From Hyphococcus formosus (lineage in GTDB: Bacteria; Pseudomonadota; Alphaproteobacteria; Caulobacterales; Parvularculaceae), in the NCBI RefSeq assembly GCF_046736345.1, contig NZ_CP157210.1:1984001-2048000 (forward strand): a stretch of DNA of 64,000 nt, given 5' to 3'. Both the position numbers and the translations under genes were made by a program. Under the pieces are notes generated by a model. The model had not been told where the DNA came from, ran no database searches, and saw only the letters and a program-made list of their open reading frames with translations. Below are positions 43,179 through 51,191 of this stretch, in pieces (the stretch's first letter is position 1; each line of letters begins with the position of its first letter).

Positions 43179-43270
43179 CCGCCGCGTCCTGCCTCTTTGG
43201 GGGTGCTCCGAGCGACAGTCAGCCCCGATCCCAACATTCCCGATCCCGACTTTTGTGACAGTTTTGCGGA

Positions 43271-43314
43271 GTGTATTAGTGAGTTAATACACGCAAATGA
43301 CGAATTTGTCATTT
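43271..43314. other. Two adjacent stem-loops
   Basis: GTGTATTA-GTGAGT-TAATACAC (43271-43292) is followed after two bases by AAATGAC-GAATTT-GTCATTT (43295-43314). Both are perfect stems of 8 and 7 bp. They may be operators for repressors or part of a leader RNA. Confidence 0.55.
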
Positions 43315-43446
43315 CAGAACCGTTGTTTTTCTTTAATTTTTCCTGAATTTCGCCGCCAATGCTTTGTGACAGCAATATTTCATACCGAGGTGGAACCCGC
43401 ATATTTACTGGGTTTCAGCCGTCATAAAATTACAGTTTTGTGTCAT

Positions 43447-43500
43447 ATGCGCATAATTTGCGCATCCATATTGACTTTGCGCAAAGAGTGCGCAAATATT
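43447..43500 (+). promoter_or_regulatory. Promoter with four phased TGCGCA motifs
   Basis: TGCGCA occurs at 43448, 43459, 43478 and 43489, that is two pairs each spaced exactly 11 bp. A sigma-70-like -35 TTGACT (43471-43476) and -10 AATATT (43495-43500) flank the second pair. The second pair also reads as an inverted repeat TTTGCGCA-AAGAG-TGCGCAAA. A regulator bound here should block or control the promoter of the small membrane protein at 43573. Confidence 0.6.
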
Positions 43501-43572
43501 CATGACAGTTTGATGACGGGCCAAAAACAATAGGCAATCAAGCCAATAACCAATGCCCGAGGAGTAATAACT

Positions 43573-43728
43573 ATGGCAATTACACACCCTAACGACTTTG
43601 CCGACCACAGCGTGTCATTCGGACCAAAAGCCAAAACTGCGCTGTTCTATATCCTTGTCGCGATTATCGCGATGGCGGTCGCAATTCCTGCGGCCATCAC
43701 CTTTGGGAATGCGCCTGTCCTTAGCTAA
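43573..43728 (+). CDS. Small single-pass membrane protein (51 residues)
   Basis: This short gene has an excellent ribosome site (GAGGAG 8-13 bases upstream), a single hydrophobic helix (about residues 24-43) and a short polar N-terminus with THPNDFADHSVSFGPKAKTA. The C-terminus is FGNAPVLS. It is isolated, with a strong regulated-looking promoter before it and a terminator after it, which argues that it is a real gene. I do not recognise the family; an aa3-oxidase-type small subunit or a stress-induced membrane peptide are possibilities. Confidence 0.65.
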   Translation: MAITHPNDFADHSVSFGPKAKTALFYILVAIIAMAVAIPAAITFGNAPVLS

Positions 43729-43758
43729 GGCAAGACGCGGTTTCCGCCCTTTTGATCT

Positions 43759-43808
43759 AAACAAAAACGGACGGTTTGAGCACAGTCTCAGCCGTCCGTT
43801 TTGTTTTT
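43759..43808. terminator. Bidirectional terminator
   Basis: The stem ACGGACGG / CCGTCCGT has a 17-base loop and is flanked by A-rich and T-rich tracts on both sides. It can end the small-protein transcript and the leftward dipeptidase transcript. Confidence 0.82.
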
Positions 43809-43812
43809 GGGG

Positions 43813-44964
43813 TTAGCGCGCCGGCAGGTTCTCCCGGAAAAAGCGGATCGCGTTCTCGCCCATCACCGCGCGAATCGTTGCCGCATCCGCGCCCTTATCC
43901 AATAGCGCTTGGGTCAGCGCTGCCATCTCTGAACCATCGATGGGCGTTGTGACCGTTCCGTCAAAGTCAGAGCCAAGCGCCACATGATCAACGCCCAGAT
44001 GTTCCACCGCATATAAAAGCGCGTCGGCAATTCCTTCCGGTGAAGGATCACACACCGCGGCATCCCAGAACCCGATACCCACCAGGCCGCCTGCATCGGC
44101 AATCGCCTTCATGAGGTCATCAGGGATGTTTCGCGCGGTATCGCAATGTCCTTTCATCCCCGTATGGGAAACGATTACGGGCTCATCGATCCGGGCCAAA
44201 ACATCCCACGCCACCTGTTCCGAAGAATGAGCGAGATCAATGATCATGCCTTTTGCGACGGCGCGATCGACCGCCGCCTTACCGAATTCCGTAAGCCCCG
44301 CCCCGGACTTTCCGTGCAGCGATCCGCCCAGCGCATTATCGAAAAAATGCTGAAGCCCCATGATGCGCAGTCCCTGATCATAAAGCCGGTCGATATTCTC
44401 TAATTCGACCTCCAGCGGATGGGCCCCTTCGATCCCATAAATTCCGGCGAGCGCCCCGCGATCAAGCGCCTTGTTGAGGTCAGACGCGCTTTTGACAAAC
44501 ACAAATTCGTCGGGCGCGGTTTTTTCAAGCTTTTGAAGCCGCTCCGCCTGATAGGCGGCGCGCTCATAGATCGAATTCCATGTGCGGCGCGGCCATAATT
44601 GAGCGAAGGTCAACAGGTTCAGGTCATCTGTACTCGCATCATTTTCATCATAATTCAAACCGCTGGGCGATTTGGTTACGGCGGTAAAAACCTGTAGCGC
44701 GACACCGCCCTCACGCAGGCGCGGCACATCCGTATGACCGCGCGCATTCTTTTTGGCAGGGTTTCTGCGCCAGAGGAGCATATCCGAATGAAGGTCAGCC
44801 ACCGGAATCGTATCATGCAATGATTGCGCTTCTTCGCTGATGACATAGGGATCATGCGGAATGACGACATTGGCATTTCGGTCGAAACGCTGGGGCAGCA
44901 CGCCAAAGAATATTGATGCAGCGGCTAATAAAATGACAATGATCGCAAGGCCAATTTTTTTCAT
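43813..44964 (-). CDS. Membrane dipeptidase (peptidase M19)
   Basis: This protein of about 383 residues has an N-terminal membrane anchor (residues 5-25). An M19 zinc dipeptidase domain follows, with VADLHSDMLLW (HxD), GIEGAHPLE (bridging Glu), IDLAHSSEQV and VSHTGMKG (His ligands) and LGSDFDGTVTTP. M19 enzymes cleave L,D and D,D dipeptides. In bacteria they may take part in peptidoglycan peptide use, which fits the nearby MurNAc island, although a transcript link is not visible. The start at 44964 begins the membrane anchor; the longer frame from 45027 lacks a leader. Confidence 0.9.
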   Translation of the reverse strand: MKKIGLAIIVILLAAASIFFGVLPQRFDRNANVVIPHDPYVISEEAQSLHDTIPVADLHSDMLLWRRNPAKKNARGHTDVPRLREGGVALQVFTAVTKSPSGLNYDENDASTDDLNLLTFAQLWPRRTWNSIYERAAYQAERLQKLEKTAPDEFVFVKSASDLNKALDRGALAGIYGIEGAHPLEVELENIDRLYDQGLRIMGLQHFFDNALGGSLHGKSGAGLTEFGKAAVDRAVAKGMIIDLAHSSEQVAWDVLARIDEPVIVSHTGMKGHCDTARNIPDDLMKAIADAGGLVGIGFWDAAVCDPSPEGIADALLYAVEHLGVDHVALGSDFDGTVTTPIDGSEMAALTQALLDKGADAATIRAVMGENAIRFFRENLPAR

Positions 44965-45036
44965 GTGCTCTCTCGCATGGTTTTCTGTTTCGCGAGTGAA
45001 AACCCGAACGCCACCATGTTCAAGCAAAGATTACAC

Positions 45037-45633
45037 CTATGCTTTGGAAAATGGGCCCATGCTCGCAAGGTCGCTTTTGGTATCCACATCGGTGAGTTGG
45101 TCGATCTGAACAATCTCGAAATTCTGCGGCAGGCTTTTGATCGTATCCTCCAACGCGTGTGCCGTAGACCATCGCACACCATCAAAAAGGCCCGGTGCCA
45201 CGCGCCGACGTGATAAGCCAATTAGCCAGTAACCGCCATCTTCCGCAGGGCCAAAAACTGCATCGGAACCGCGCAGCGCCTTGAACGCCGCCTTGATATG
45301 ACGCGCGCGCATATCCGGCGCATCTGCACCAATGACGATAACCGGCCCATCCGCGATTTGATCCATCGCATATTTCATGCGCTGGCCGAGATTGCCATGG
45401 CCCTGCCCGATACGACGCAATGAAGGTGGCCAGAGATTGCGGAAGCCTGCATTAAGCGGATCAATCGCGAGCACGCATCGCCAATCGCCTTTGCGCGCTT
45501 CTTTAATCGTTCGCCTCGTCATGATACGGAACAATGCGCTCGCGCGCCCAAGCCCTATATCAGCACCCAGTCGAGTTTTAACCTTACCCGCAATCGGGGC
45601 CTTCAGAAATATGATAATTGTCCCGCGCATCAA
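45037..45633 (-). CDS. TIGR04282-type glycosyltransferase-like protein
   Basis: This 198-residue protein has an NTP-sugar transferase fold. The N-terminal IIIFLKAPIAGKVKTRLG (about 6-23), VIGADAPDM and FGPAEDGGYWLIGL (about 127-140) match the DUF2064/TIGR04282 family. Some members lie in arsenosugar gene clusters, but many do not. It overlaps the next gene upstream by 4 bases, so the two act together. No arsenic genes are near. Confidence 0.85.
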   Translation of the reverse strand: MMRGTIIIFLKAPIAGKVKTRLGADIGLGRASALFRIMTRRTIKEARKGDWRCVLAIDPLNAGFRNLWPPSLRRIGQGHGNLGQRMKYAMDQIADGPVIVIGADAPDMRARHIKAAFKALRGSDAVFGPAEDGGYWLIGLSRRRVAPGLFDGVRWSTAHALEDTIKSLPQNFEIVQIDQLTDVDTKSDLASMGPFSKA

Positions 45634-46316
45634 TCGTAGTTTTTCTTGAGCGCTTCGGGCGATGCGCCCAACAAATATCGCAATAAGGTGAAGCTGTTTT
45701 TGAGAACGCGCTTTATATAACCGTCGCGTTCATAGCGCGCCGCCGAGGTGATTGCCTGTGCGGGTAAAATCTCGATCGCGCGGCGTCCATATTTCTTGGT
45801 AAGCCTGCGGATAAAATCCGCATCTTCCATCAGCGGTAAATCACCAAAACCGCCAACCGCATCATAGAGCCTGCGAGAAATCAAAAGCCCTTGGTCACCA
45901 TAGGGTAATTTCAACAGGCGCGTCCGCAGCATCGCCCCGCCCGATACGAAATTAGGCGCAAAGCCCGAACGGTCAAACTGAAGCGTGAATACTGCGGCTC
46001 GGTCCTGGTCGCCCCGCATGAAAATTGCCGCGCCCTTGGCCCAATCATCCGAAAGGACCGTGTCTGCATGGAGGAACAAAAGCCAGTCCGACTTTGCGGC
46101 TTCGGCTCCGGCCCTGAGCTGCGTGCCGCGCCCCGGTTCGGTTTCAATGACCCGCGCGCCAAACCCGTCGGCGATCAATGCGCTTTGATCGGTCGAGCCG
46201 CCATCAACAACGATGACTTCGCGCACGAGCCCTTCAACCGCTGGCCCGACCAAGGCATCAAGACAGGCGGGCAAGCGCGTTTCGCCATTGAGGCAAGGAA
46301 TAACAACAGAAATCAA
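45630..46316 (-). CDS. TIGR04283-type family 2 glycosyltransferase
   Basis: This 228-residue GT2 glycosyltransferase has SVVIPCLNGETRL (about 3-15), VIVVDGGSTDQS (about 34-45), DWLLFLHADTVL (nucleotide-sugar DXD-like region) and LPLMEDADFIRRL. It fits the family named after arsenosugar clusters. The hydrophobic C-terminal part may associate with the membrane. The partner gene overlaps by 4 bases. Substrate and product are unknown; general surface or lipid glycosylation is possible. Confidence 0.85.
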   Translation of the reverse strand: MISVVIPCLNGETRLPACLDALVGPAVEGLVREVIVVDGGSTDQSALIADGFGARVIETEPGRGTQLRAGAEAAKSDWLLFLHADTVLSDDWAKGAAIFMRGDQDRAAVFTLQFDRSGFAPNFVSGGAMLRTRLLKLPYGDQGLLISRRLYDAVGGFGDLPLMEDADFIRRLTKKYGRRAIEILPAQAITSAARYERDGYIKRVLKNSFTLLRYLLGASPEALKKNYD

Positions 46317-46404
46317 TGGGCCCCCAAAGCATTATGAACCGCAGAGCCATAGCCGGTTGTGGGATTGGCGCAAAGACCACTCGCCGAAAGATGATCGGGC
46401 GTGA

Positions 46405-46557
46405 CTAACGGCCAAACCGCCGCGCGAGATACATAATGACATAAATTGCAATCGCGACACCGACCCCGACGGCCAAATCATCAAGCGCAACGGCGGTGGC
46501 GACCCCAACCGCAACGCTAATGCCGATTGCGGCACCGTTTGAAATGCTTCGCTTCAT
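46405..46557 (-). CDS. Small membrane protein (50 residues)
   Basis: This short frame encodes an N-terminal KRS basic start, two hydrophobic segments (about residues 8-24 and 30-44) and a basic end ARRFGR. The composition is that of a small inner-membrane protein. It lies 88 bases upstream of the glycosyltransferase pair in the same direction. The start follows GGCTCTTTG with no clear ribosome site. The family is not recognised. Confidence 0.5.
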   Translation of the reverse strand: MKRSISNGAAIGISVAVGVATAVALDDLAVGVGVAIAIYVIMYLARRFGR

Positions 46558-46673
46558 CAAAGAGCCTCTTCGCTTTTGAATATTATCAATAGCTTGCGCC
46601 GCGCTGGCCAGTCGGCGATCTTTTGTTGAAAAAATGTTCTTGATTTGTTCTTTTTCGGTGGTAGCTTCTTTTC

Positions 46674-47816
46674 ATGGCCCGCGCCGCGCATCTTTCCTTC
46701 CACCCGCCCCACCGCCCTGGGGTCACCGCCGACAGGGATCTCCCTGCCAAAGGGTCCGCCACTGGGAAAGGGCGCGGCGCGCGGTCTAACCAATCCGGCC
46801 GATATGAAGCCGAACAACGTATCGCGATTGATGATGGATGGGATAATGACGAACCCCTGCCGCCATTGCGCACCAAAGTCACCGATGAAGCCCCGCGCAA
46901 GATCATCACCTTTAATGACTCGCCCTATGTCGGGTTTGATCGGTCGATCAATCCCTATCGCGGGTGTGAGCATGGCTGCATCTATTGTTTCGCGCGCCCG
47001 ACCCACGCCTATATGGGCCTGTCGCCGGGGCTCGATTTTGAAAGCCGTCTGTTCGCCAAACCATCCGCATCGAAATTATTGGAAAAAGAACTTTCCAACA
47101 AACGCTATCGACCGCGCGCCATCGCCATGGGTACGAATACGGACCCCTATCAACCGATTGAAAAGCGCTATCAGATCATGCGCGGTATTTTATCGACCTT
47201 TGATCGGTTTAATCATCCGGTTTCGGTTCTGACCAAATCGCAATTAATTTTGCGCGATCTTGATCTCCTGGTTCCGCTCGCGGAAAAAGGGCTTACACGG
47301 ACGATGATCTCCATCACCACCCGGGACAAGAAACTGGCCCGGTCGATGGAGCCGCGCGCCGCCGCGCCGAAATGGCGATTCGAAGCCATTAGAAAAATGA
47401 GCGAAGCCGGGATCGAGGTTGGCGTCATGACGGCACCGATGATCCCCGGCCTGAATGACGATGAAATGGAATCGATCCTCGAAGAAGCCGCCGATGCGGG
47501 CGCAAAATTTTGCGGCTTCACGATTATCCGCCTTCCTCAGGAGGTCTCGCCCCTGTTTCAGGAATGGTTGGAGGCCTTTGCCCCCAATCGCGCCAAGCGG
47601 ATCATGAACCATATTCGCCATATGAATGGCGGCCGCGATTACGATCCGCAATGGTCGCGCAGCAAGGAAATCAAGACCGAATATGCGCGGCTTATCGCGC
47701 TGCGCCACAAAAAAGCGCGCGTAAAATATGGCCTTGATGCCAAGCTGGCCCCGCTGGATGTCAGCCAGTTTCGCGTGCCCCCTTCGGTGACCGGGCAATA
47801 TGATCTGTTCAGCTAG
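46674..47816 (+). CDS. PA0069-family radical SAM protein
   Basis: This 380-residue radical SAM protein has the [4Fe-4S] motif in RGCEHGCIYCFARP (Cys spaced C-x3-C-x2-C, about residues 98-111). It also has TNTDPYQPIEKRY and AGIEVGVMTAPMIPGLND, as in the PA0069/SplB-related group. The reaction is not known; some relatives are photolyase-like or tRNA-modifying. The N-terminal 50 residues are basic and probably disordered. It lies 9 bases before rnhB. Confidence 0.88.
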   Translation: MARAAHLSFHPPHRPGVTADRDLPAKGSATGKGRGARSNQSGRYEAEQRIAIDDGWDNDEPLPPLRTKVTDEAPRKIITFNDSPYVGFDRSINPYRGCEHGCIYCFARPTHAYMGLSPGLDFESRLFAKPSASKLLEKELSNKRYRPRAIAMGTNTDPYQPIEKRYQIMRGILSTFDRFNHPVSVLTKSQLILRDLDLLVPLAEKGLTRTMISITTRDKKLARSMEPRAAAPKWRFEAIRKMSEAGIEVGVMTAPMIPGLNDDEMESILEEAADAGAKFCGFTIIRLPQEVSPLFQEWLEAFAPNRAKRIMNHIRHMNGGRDYDPQWSRSKEIKTEYARLIALRHKKARVKYGLDAKLAPLDVSQFRVPPSVTGQYDLFS

Positions 47817-47825
47817 GCGGTTTCA

Positions 47826-48482
47826 GTGATCGGCGACTCACGCAAAATGATCACCATGATGAAATTCACGCCCAGCTTTGACATTGAAAACTGCCATGAT
47901 GGCATTGTCGCCGGAATTGACGAAGCCGGGCGCGGCCCATGGGCGGGCCCTGTTGTGGCCGCAGCCGTGATCCTCGATCCGGCGAACATGCCCGAGGGGC
48001 TCAATGATTCAAAAACCATCTCCGAGAAAAAGCGCGATGTGATCGCGGCGGAAATTCGCGCAAAAGCCGTGGTCGGTGTCGGGATTGCCAGCGTCGATGA
48101 AATTGACGAGATCAATATTCTTCAAGCGACCTTTCTGGCGATGAAACGCGCCAAAGCCGATTTATCGGTAACGCCCGACATCTGTATCATTGACGGCTCG
48201 GCGAAACCAAAGCTCGACACGCCGATTGAAATGGTCGTGAAAGGCGACGCGAAATCATTTTCTATTGCCGCTGCATCGATCATCGCCAAGACCGTGCGCG
48301 ATCAAATGATGCGCGATCTTGCAAAAATTCATCCCGAATATGCGTGGGAGAAAAATAAAGGTTACGGCGCACCGGCCCATCGGGCGGCGCTCGAAATTCA
48401 TGGGGTAACCCCACATCATCGCAAAAGCTATGCGCCGATCCACAACATCTTGTATCCGGAAGGCAAGATCGCCGCGCGATGA
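47826..48482 (+). CDS. rnhB: Ribonuclease HII
   Basis: This protein of about 218 residues removes ribonucleotides and RNA from RNA-DNA hybrids. Its metal-binding motif is GIDEAGRGPWAGPVVAAAV (about 30-48), with further acidic residues in CIIDGSAKP and later. GDAKSFSIAAASIIAKTVRD is typical. The GTG at 47826 has AGGCGG 5 bases upstream; ATG at 47847, 47856 or 47859 are alternatives. It precedes ccrM, as is common in alphaproteobacteria. Confidence 0.92.
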   Translation: MIGDSRKMITMMKFTPSFDIENCHDGIVAGIDEAGRGPWAGPVVAAAVILDPANMPEGLNDSKTISEKKRDVIAAEIRAKAVVGVGIASVDEIDEINILQATFLAMKRAKADLSVTPDICIIDGSAKPKLDTPIEMVVKGDAKSFSIAAASIIAKTVRDQMMRDLAKIHPEYAWEKNKGYGAPAHRAALEIHGVTPHHRKSYAPIHNILYPEGKIAAR

Positions 48483-48490
48483 AAGGATTT

Positions 48491-48564
48491 GTTAACCTAG
48501 GTTAACACCCTGATTCCATTGGAAAAATTTACCAAGACTCTTGACGCGGAATCCTCCTCGACTC
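48491..48564 (+). promoter_or_regulatory. ccrM control region: TTAACC palindrome and four GANTC sites
   Basis: GTTAACCTAGGTTAAC (48491-48506) is a 16-bp perfect palindrome made of two CtrA-like half-sites with a 6-base spacer. Four GANTC sites follow in 53 bases: GATTC 48512, GACTC 48536, GAATC 48549 and GACTC 48560. GANTC is the CcrM target, so methylation can feed back on the promoter, as known from Caulobacter. Confidence 0.7.
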
Positions 48565-48631
48565 ACAGTGCCGGTCCTTGGGTTCTGCGCGGCGTCACCT
48601 TTCGCCGCTATTTGAGAAAACCGGTACGATC

Positions 48632-49771
48632 ATGGCGACGAAAAAGAAAACTCCGAAAAAAGCCAGCACGCAGTCTGTCGATATTTCCAAATATCTCGAT
48701 CAGATCGTCGAAGGCGATTGCATTGAGGCAATGAAAAAATTGCCTGACGGGTGTGTCGATCTGATTTTCGCGGACCCGCCCTATAATCTTCAACTTGGCG
48801 GCGATCTGACCCGGCCGGATAATTCGCGCGTTGATGGCGTTGATGATGAGTGGGACAAATTCGACTCGTTCCGCGCCTATGACGAATTCACCCGCAACTG
48901 GCTGACCGAAGCGCGCCGCATCTTGAAACCTGATGGGGCGATCTGGGTCATTGGTTCCTATCACAATATTTTCCGTGTCGGCACCGCCATTCAGGATACC
49001 GGTTTCTGGATTTTGAACGATGTGATCTGGCGCAAGTCCAATCCTATGCCGAATTTCCGCGGCACGCGCCTGACCAACGCCCATGAAACATTGATCTGGG
49101 CTGCGAAAAGCCAAAAGTCGAAATATACGTTCAACTATCGCGCCCTGAAGACATCGAATGATGATTTGCAAATGCGGTCCGATTGGGAATTCCCGATTTG
49201 CACAGGCAGTGAACGCATCAAAGGCGAGGATGGCAACAAAACCCACCCCACGCAGAAACCAGAATCCCTATTGTTCCGTATTCTGATCGGCTCGACCAAA
49301 CCCGGCGATGTTGTACTTGATCCATTTTTTGGGTCAGGCACCACCGGCGCGGCCGCCAAATATCTTGGCCGTCACTTTATCGGCCTAGAGCGCGACAAGA
49401 CCTATATCAAGGCGGCAAAAGCCCGGATCGCCAAGGTCAAACCGCTGGATGATGAAAGCCTGATCACCCAGCCTTCACCGAAAGCCGCCGCACGGGTGCC
49501 TTTCGGTACGGTGATCGAACACAAGCTTTTGAAACCCGGTGCCAAGCTTTATTCACCGCGCAAAAACCACGCCGCGCAGGTTCGCGCAGATGGCTCGCTT
49601 TACGTCAAGGAAGGCGATAACGAAATTCAAGGTTCAATCCACAAGGTCGGCGCGGCGGTGCAAAATGCTGCGGCCTGTAATGGCTGGACCTATTGGCACT
49701 ATGAAGAGAAAACCGGCCTTAAGCCGATTGATTTTCTGCGCGATAAAATCCGCAAAGGCATGGCCAGCTAA
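48632..49771 (+). CDS. ccrM: CcrM-type adenine methyltransferase (GANTC)
   Basis: This 379-residue protein is close to Caulobacter CcrM (358). Motif IV DPPYNLQLGGDL (about 49-60) is the catalytic loop and motif I DPFFGSGTTGAAAKYLGR (about 227-244) binds SAM. A C-terminal domain of about 90 residues (after LITQPSPKAA) is typical of CcrM and recognises its target. It methylates the adenine of GANTC late in the cell cycle. The ATG at 48632 begins a lysine-rich leader of the family type; the longer frame from 48578 lacks one. It follows a GANTC-rich promoter. Confidence 0.95.
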   Translation: MATKKKTPKKASTQSVDISKYLDQIVEGDCIEAMKKLPDGCVDLIFADPPYNLQLGGDLTRPDNSRVDGVDDEWDKFDSFRAYDEFTRNWLTEARRILKPDGAIWVIGSYHNIFRVGTAIQDTGFWILNDVIWRKSNPMPNFRGTRLTNAHETLIWAAKSQKSKYTFNYRALKTSNDDLQMRSDWEFPICTGSERIKGEDGNKTHPTQKPESLLFRILIGSTKPGDVVLDPFFGSGTTGAAAKYLGRHFIGLERDKTYIKAAKARIAKVKPLDDESLITQPSPKAAARVPFGTVIEHKLLKPGAKLYSPRKNHAAQVRADGSLYVKEGDNEIQGSIHKVGAAVQNAAACNGWTYWHYEEKTGLKPIDFLRDKIRKGMAS

Positions 49772-49821
49772 AACTTCGTCTCGGCCCTGACTTTTGTCAG
49801 GATGATGAGATGTTTAGCCTT

Positions 49822-50495
49822 CGTCATCCCGGACTTGATCCGGGGGCCATTTCGAAACACCCGTCATCCCGGACTTGATCCGGGATCCATTCACTCACGC
49901 TGCGCTTTCCGACGGATTGCGCGTCGATGCCCGCAATGACGCACGCGGCAAAGGCCCAAACCTCTCAACCGTCATCCCGGACTTGATTCAGGATCCATTC
50001 ACGCACGCTGCGCTTTCCCATGGATTGCGGGTCGATGCCCGCAATGACACACGCGGCAGGGGCCCAAACCTCTCAACCGTCGTCCCGGACTTGACCCGGG
50101 ATCCACTTACCTACGCTGCGCTTGCCGATGGATTGCGGGTCGGTGCCCGCAATGACAAACGCGGCAAGGGCCCAAATCTCTCAACCGTCATCCCGGGCTT
50201 GACCCGGGATCCAGCGTTCGTGCGCGACGCTGAAAGGATAATGCTTGTTATCGGATTGCGCGTCGATGCCCGCAATGACGCCCGCAGCAAAGGCCCAAAC
50301 CTCTCAACCGTCATCCCGGACGTGATCCGGGATCCACCCACTCACGCTACGCCTTCCGATGGATTGCGGGTCGGTGCCCGCAATGACACACGCAGCAAGG
50401 GCTCAAACCTCTCAACCGTCATCCCGGACTTGATCCAGGATCCATTCACCCACGCTGCGCTTTCCCATGGATTGCGGGTCGGTGACCACAATGAC
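49822..50495. repeat. Array of six 108-bp REP-like repeats
   Basis: Units start at 49862, 49970, 50078, 50186, 50309 and 50417, with spacings of 108, 108, 108, 123 and 108. A truncated copy begins at 49822. Each has a 79-bp element from CGTCATCCCGG to CAATGAC, whose ends GTCAT / ATGAC are inverted. It forms two hairpins: CCCGGA / TCCGGG, and ATTGCGGG / CCCGCAAT. A 29-bp spacer containing GGCCCAAACCTCTCAAC separates units. It is an intergenic element between ccrM and the lipocalin gene; the periods are multiples of 3, so spurious frames stay open. Confidence 0.9.
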
Positions 50496-50504
50496 GTCAT
50501 CCGA

Positions 50505-51050
50505 TTAACCCGGCGGTTGCTCGGTCCAGTAAAGCGCATTGGTATTATACCCAAAGGCCTGAAGATCCTGAATCGCATCGACGCGGGTTTCGTTCGAAAT
50601 TGTTGGTGTACGGGATAAAATCCAGAGATATTTCCCGGAGGGTTCTCCAACCAATGCCAGCGAATAATCCTCAGCCAGACCGATGACCCAATAATCGCCC
50701 CAGAACGGGCCAAAAAAGCTCACTTCCAGTTTTGCGTTTGATTGCTCATCGACGATGCGCGCCCGACCCTTGGCCGCTTTTTCTTCGCCGTCCGGTGTAC
50801 CCTTGCGGCAGGTATTGATCACCGAGATCAAACCATCATCGCGCATCGCGTAATCAGCGGTGACCCCTTCGCAGTTTTCTTCAAAGCTGTTGGGAAAGCG
50901 CGCGATTTCATACCAGCGCCCCAAATAGCGTTCGGTATCTACATAATCGACCGTTGTCAGGGGAATGGATTGATCGCGGTTCACCGGCGGGCTTTGGCAA
51001 GCCATTAAACCAAGCGGCGCAAGAAGCGCGCAAAGAACGGAAATTCGCAT
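50505..51050 (-). CDS. Lipocalin-family lipoprotein (Blc type)
   Basis: This protein of about 181 residues has a lipobox LMAC (Cys near residue 18) and a lipocalin fold with GRWYEIARFPNSFE (about 44-57, the G-x-W motif). CRKGTPDGEEK and a conserved W-I-L-S-R end follow. Blc-type lipocalins bind fatty acids or lysophospholipids at the outer membrane under stress. The start at 51050 has AGGAGAGAT upstream; the frame open to 51068 adds six residues ahead of the signal peptide and is not preferred. Confidence 0.92.
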   Translation of the reverse strand: MRISVLCALLAPLGLMACQSPPVNRDQSIPLTTVDYVDTERYLGRWYEIARFPNSFEENCEGVTADYAMRDDGLISVINTCRKGTPDGEEKAAKGRARIVDEQSNAKLEVSFFGPFWGDYWVIGLAEDYSLALVGEPSGKYLWILSRTPTISNETRVDAIQDLQAFGYNTNALYWTEQPPG

Positions 51051-51191
51051 TATCTCTCCTTTTGGCACAGAACACTGTTTTTACGGTTTGGTTCAAAAGT
51101 TAGATTGGTCCGCAGTGCCTTTCCGGCTTTACGAATAATCGCAGCGCACTACACTCCGCCTTTTTTACGGCAAATCTATTCGGGGTGACAA

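Larger units (their letters stand above)
43179..43572. other. Gene-free region upstream of the 51-residue membrane protein
   Basis: These 394 bases contain no supported gene but several signals: tandem stem-loops at 43271-43314, a promoter with paired TGCGCA motifs at 43447-43500, and three separate TGACAG words (43256-43261, 43367-43372 and near 43504). The end of the GH84 gene at 43178 has no visible terminator. Confidence 0.6.

Noticed and set aside
48491..48506. A canonical CtrA box
   Set aside because: Half-sites are TTAA-N6-TTAA, one base short of the known N7 spacing, so it is reported only as CtrA-like.
49822..50495. A CRISPR array
   Set aside because: The 'spacers' are the same conserved 29-bp sequence and the 'repeats' are 79 bp with inverted ends. 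No cas genes are present.
49875..50618. A 247-codon plus-strand frame over the repeat array
   Set aside because: It is the repeated 108-bp element read as protein; the period is a multiple of 3, so stops are avoided. It has no family similarity and a similar frame exists on the other strand.
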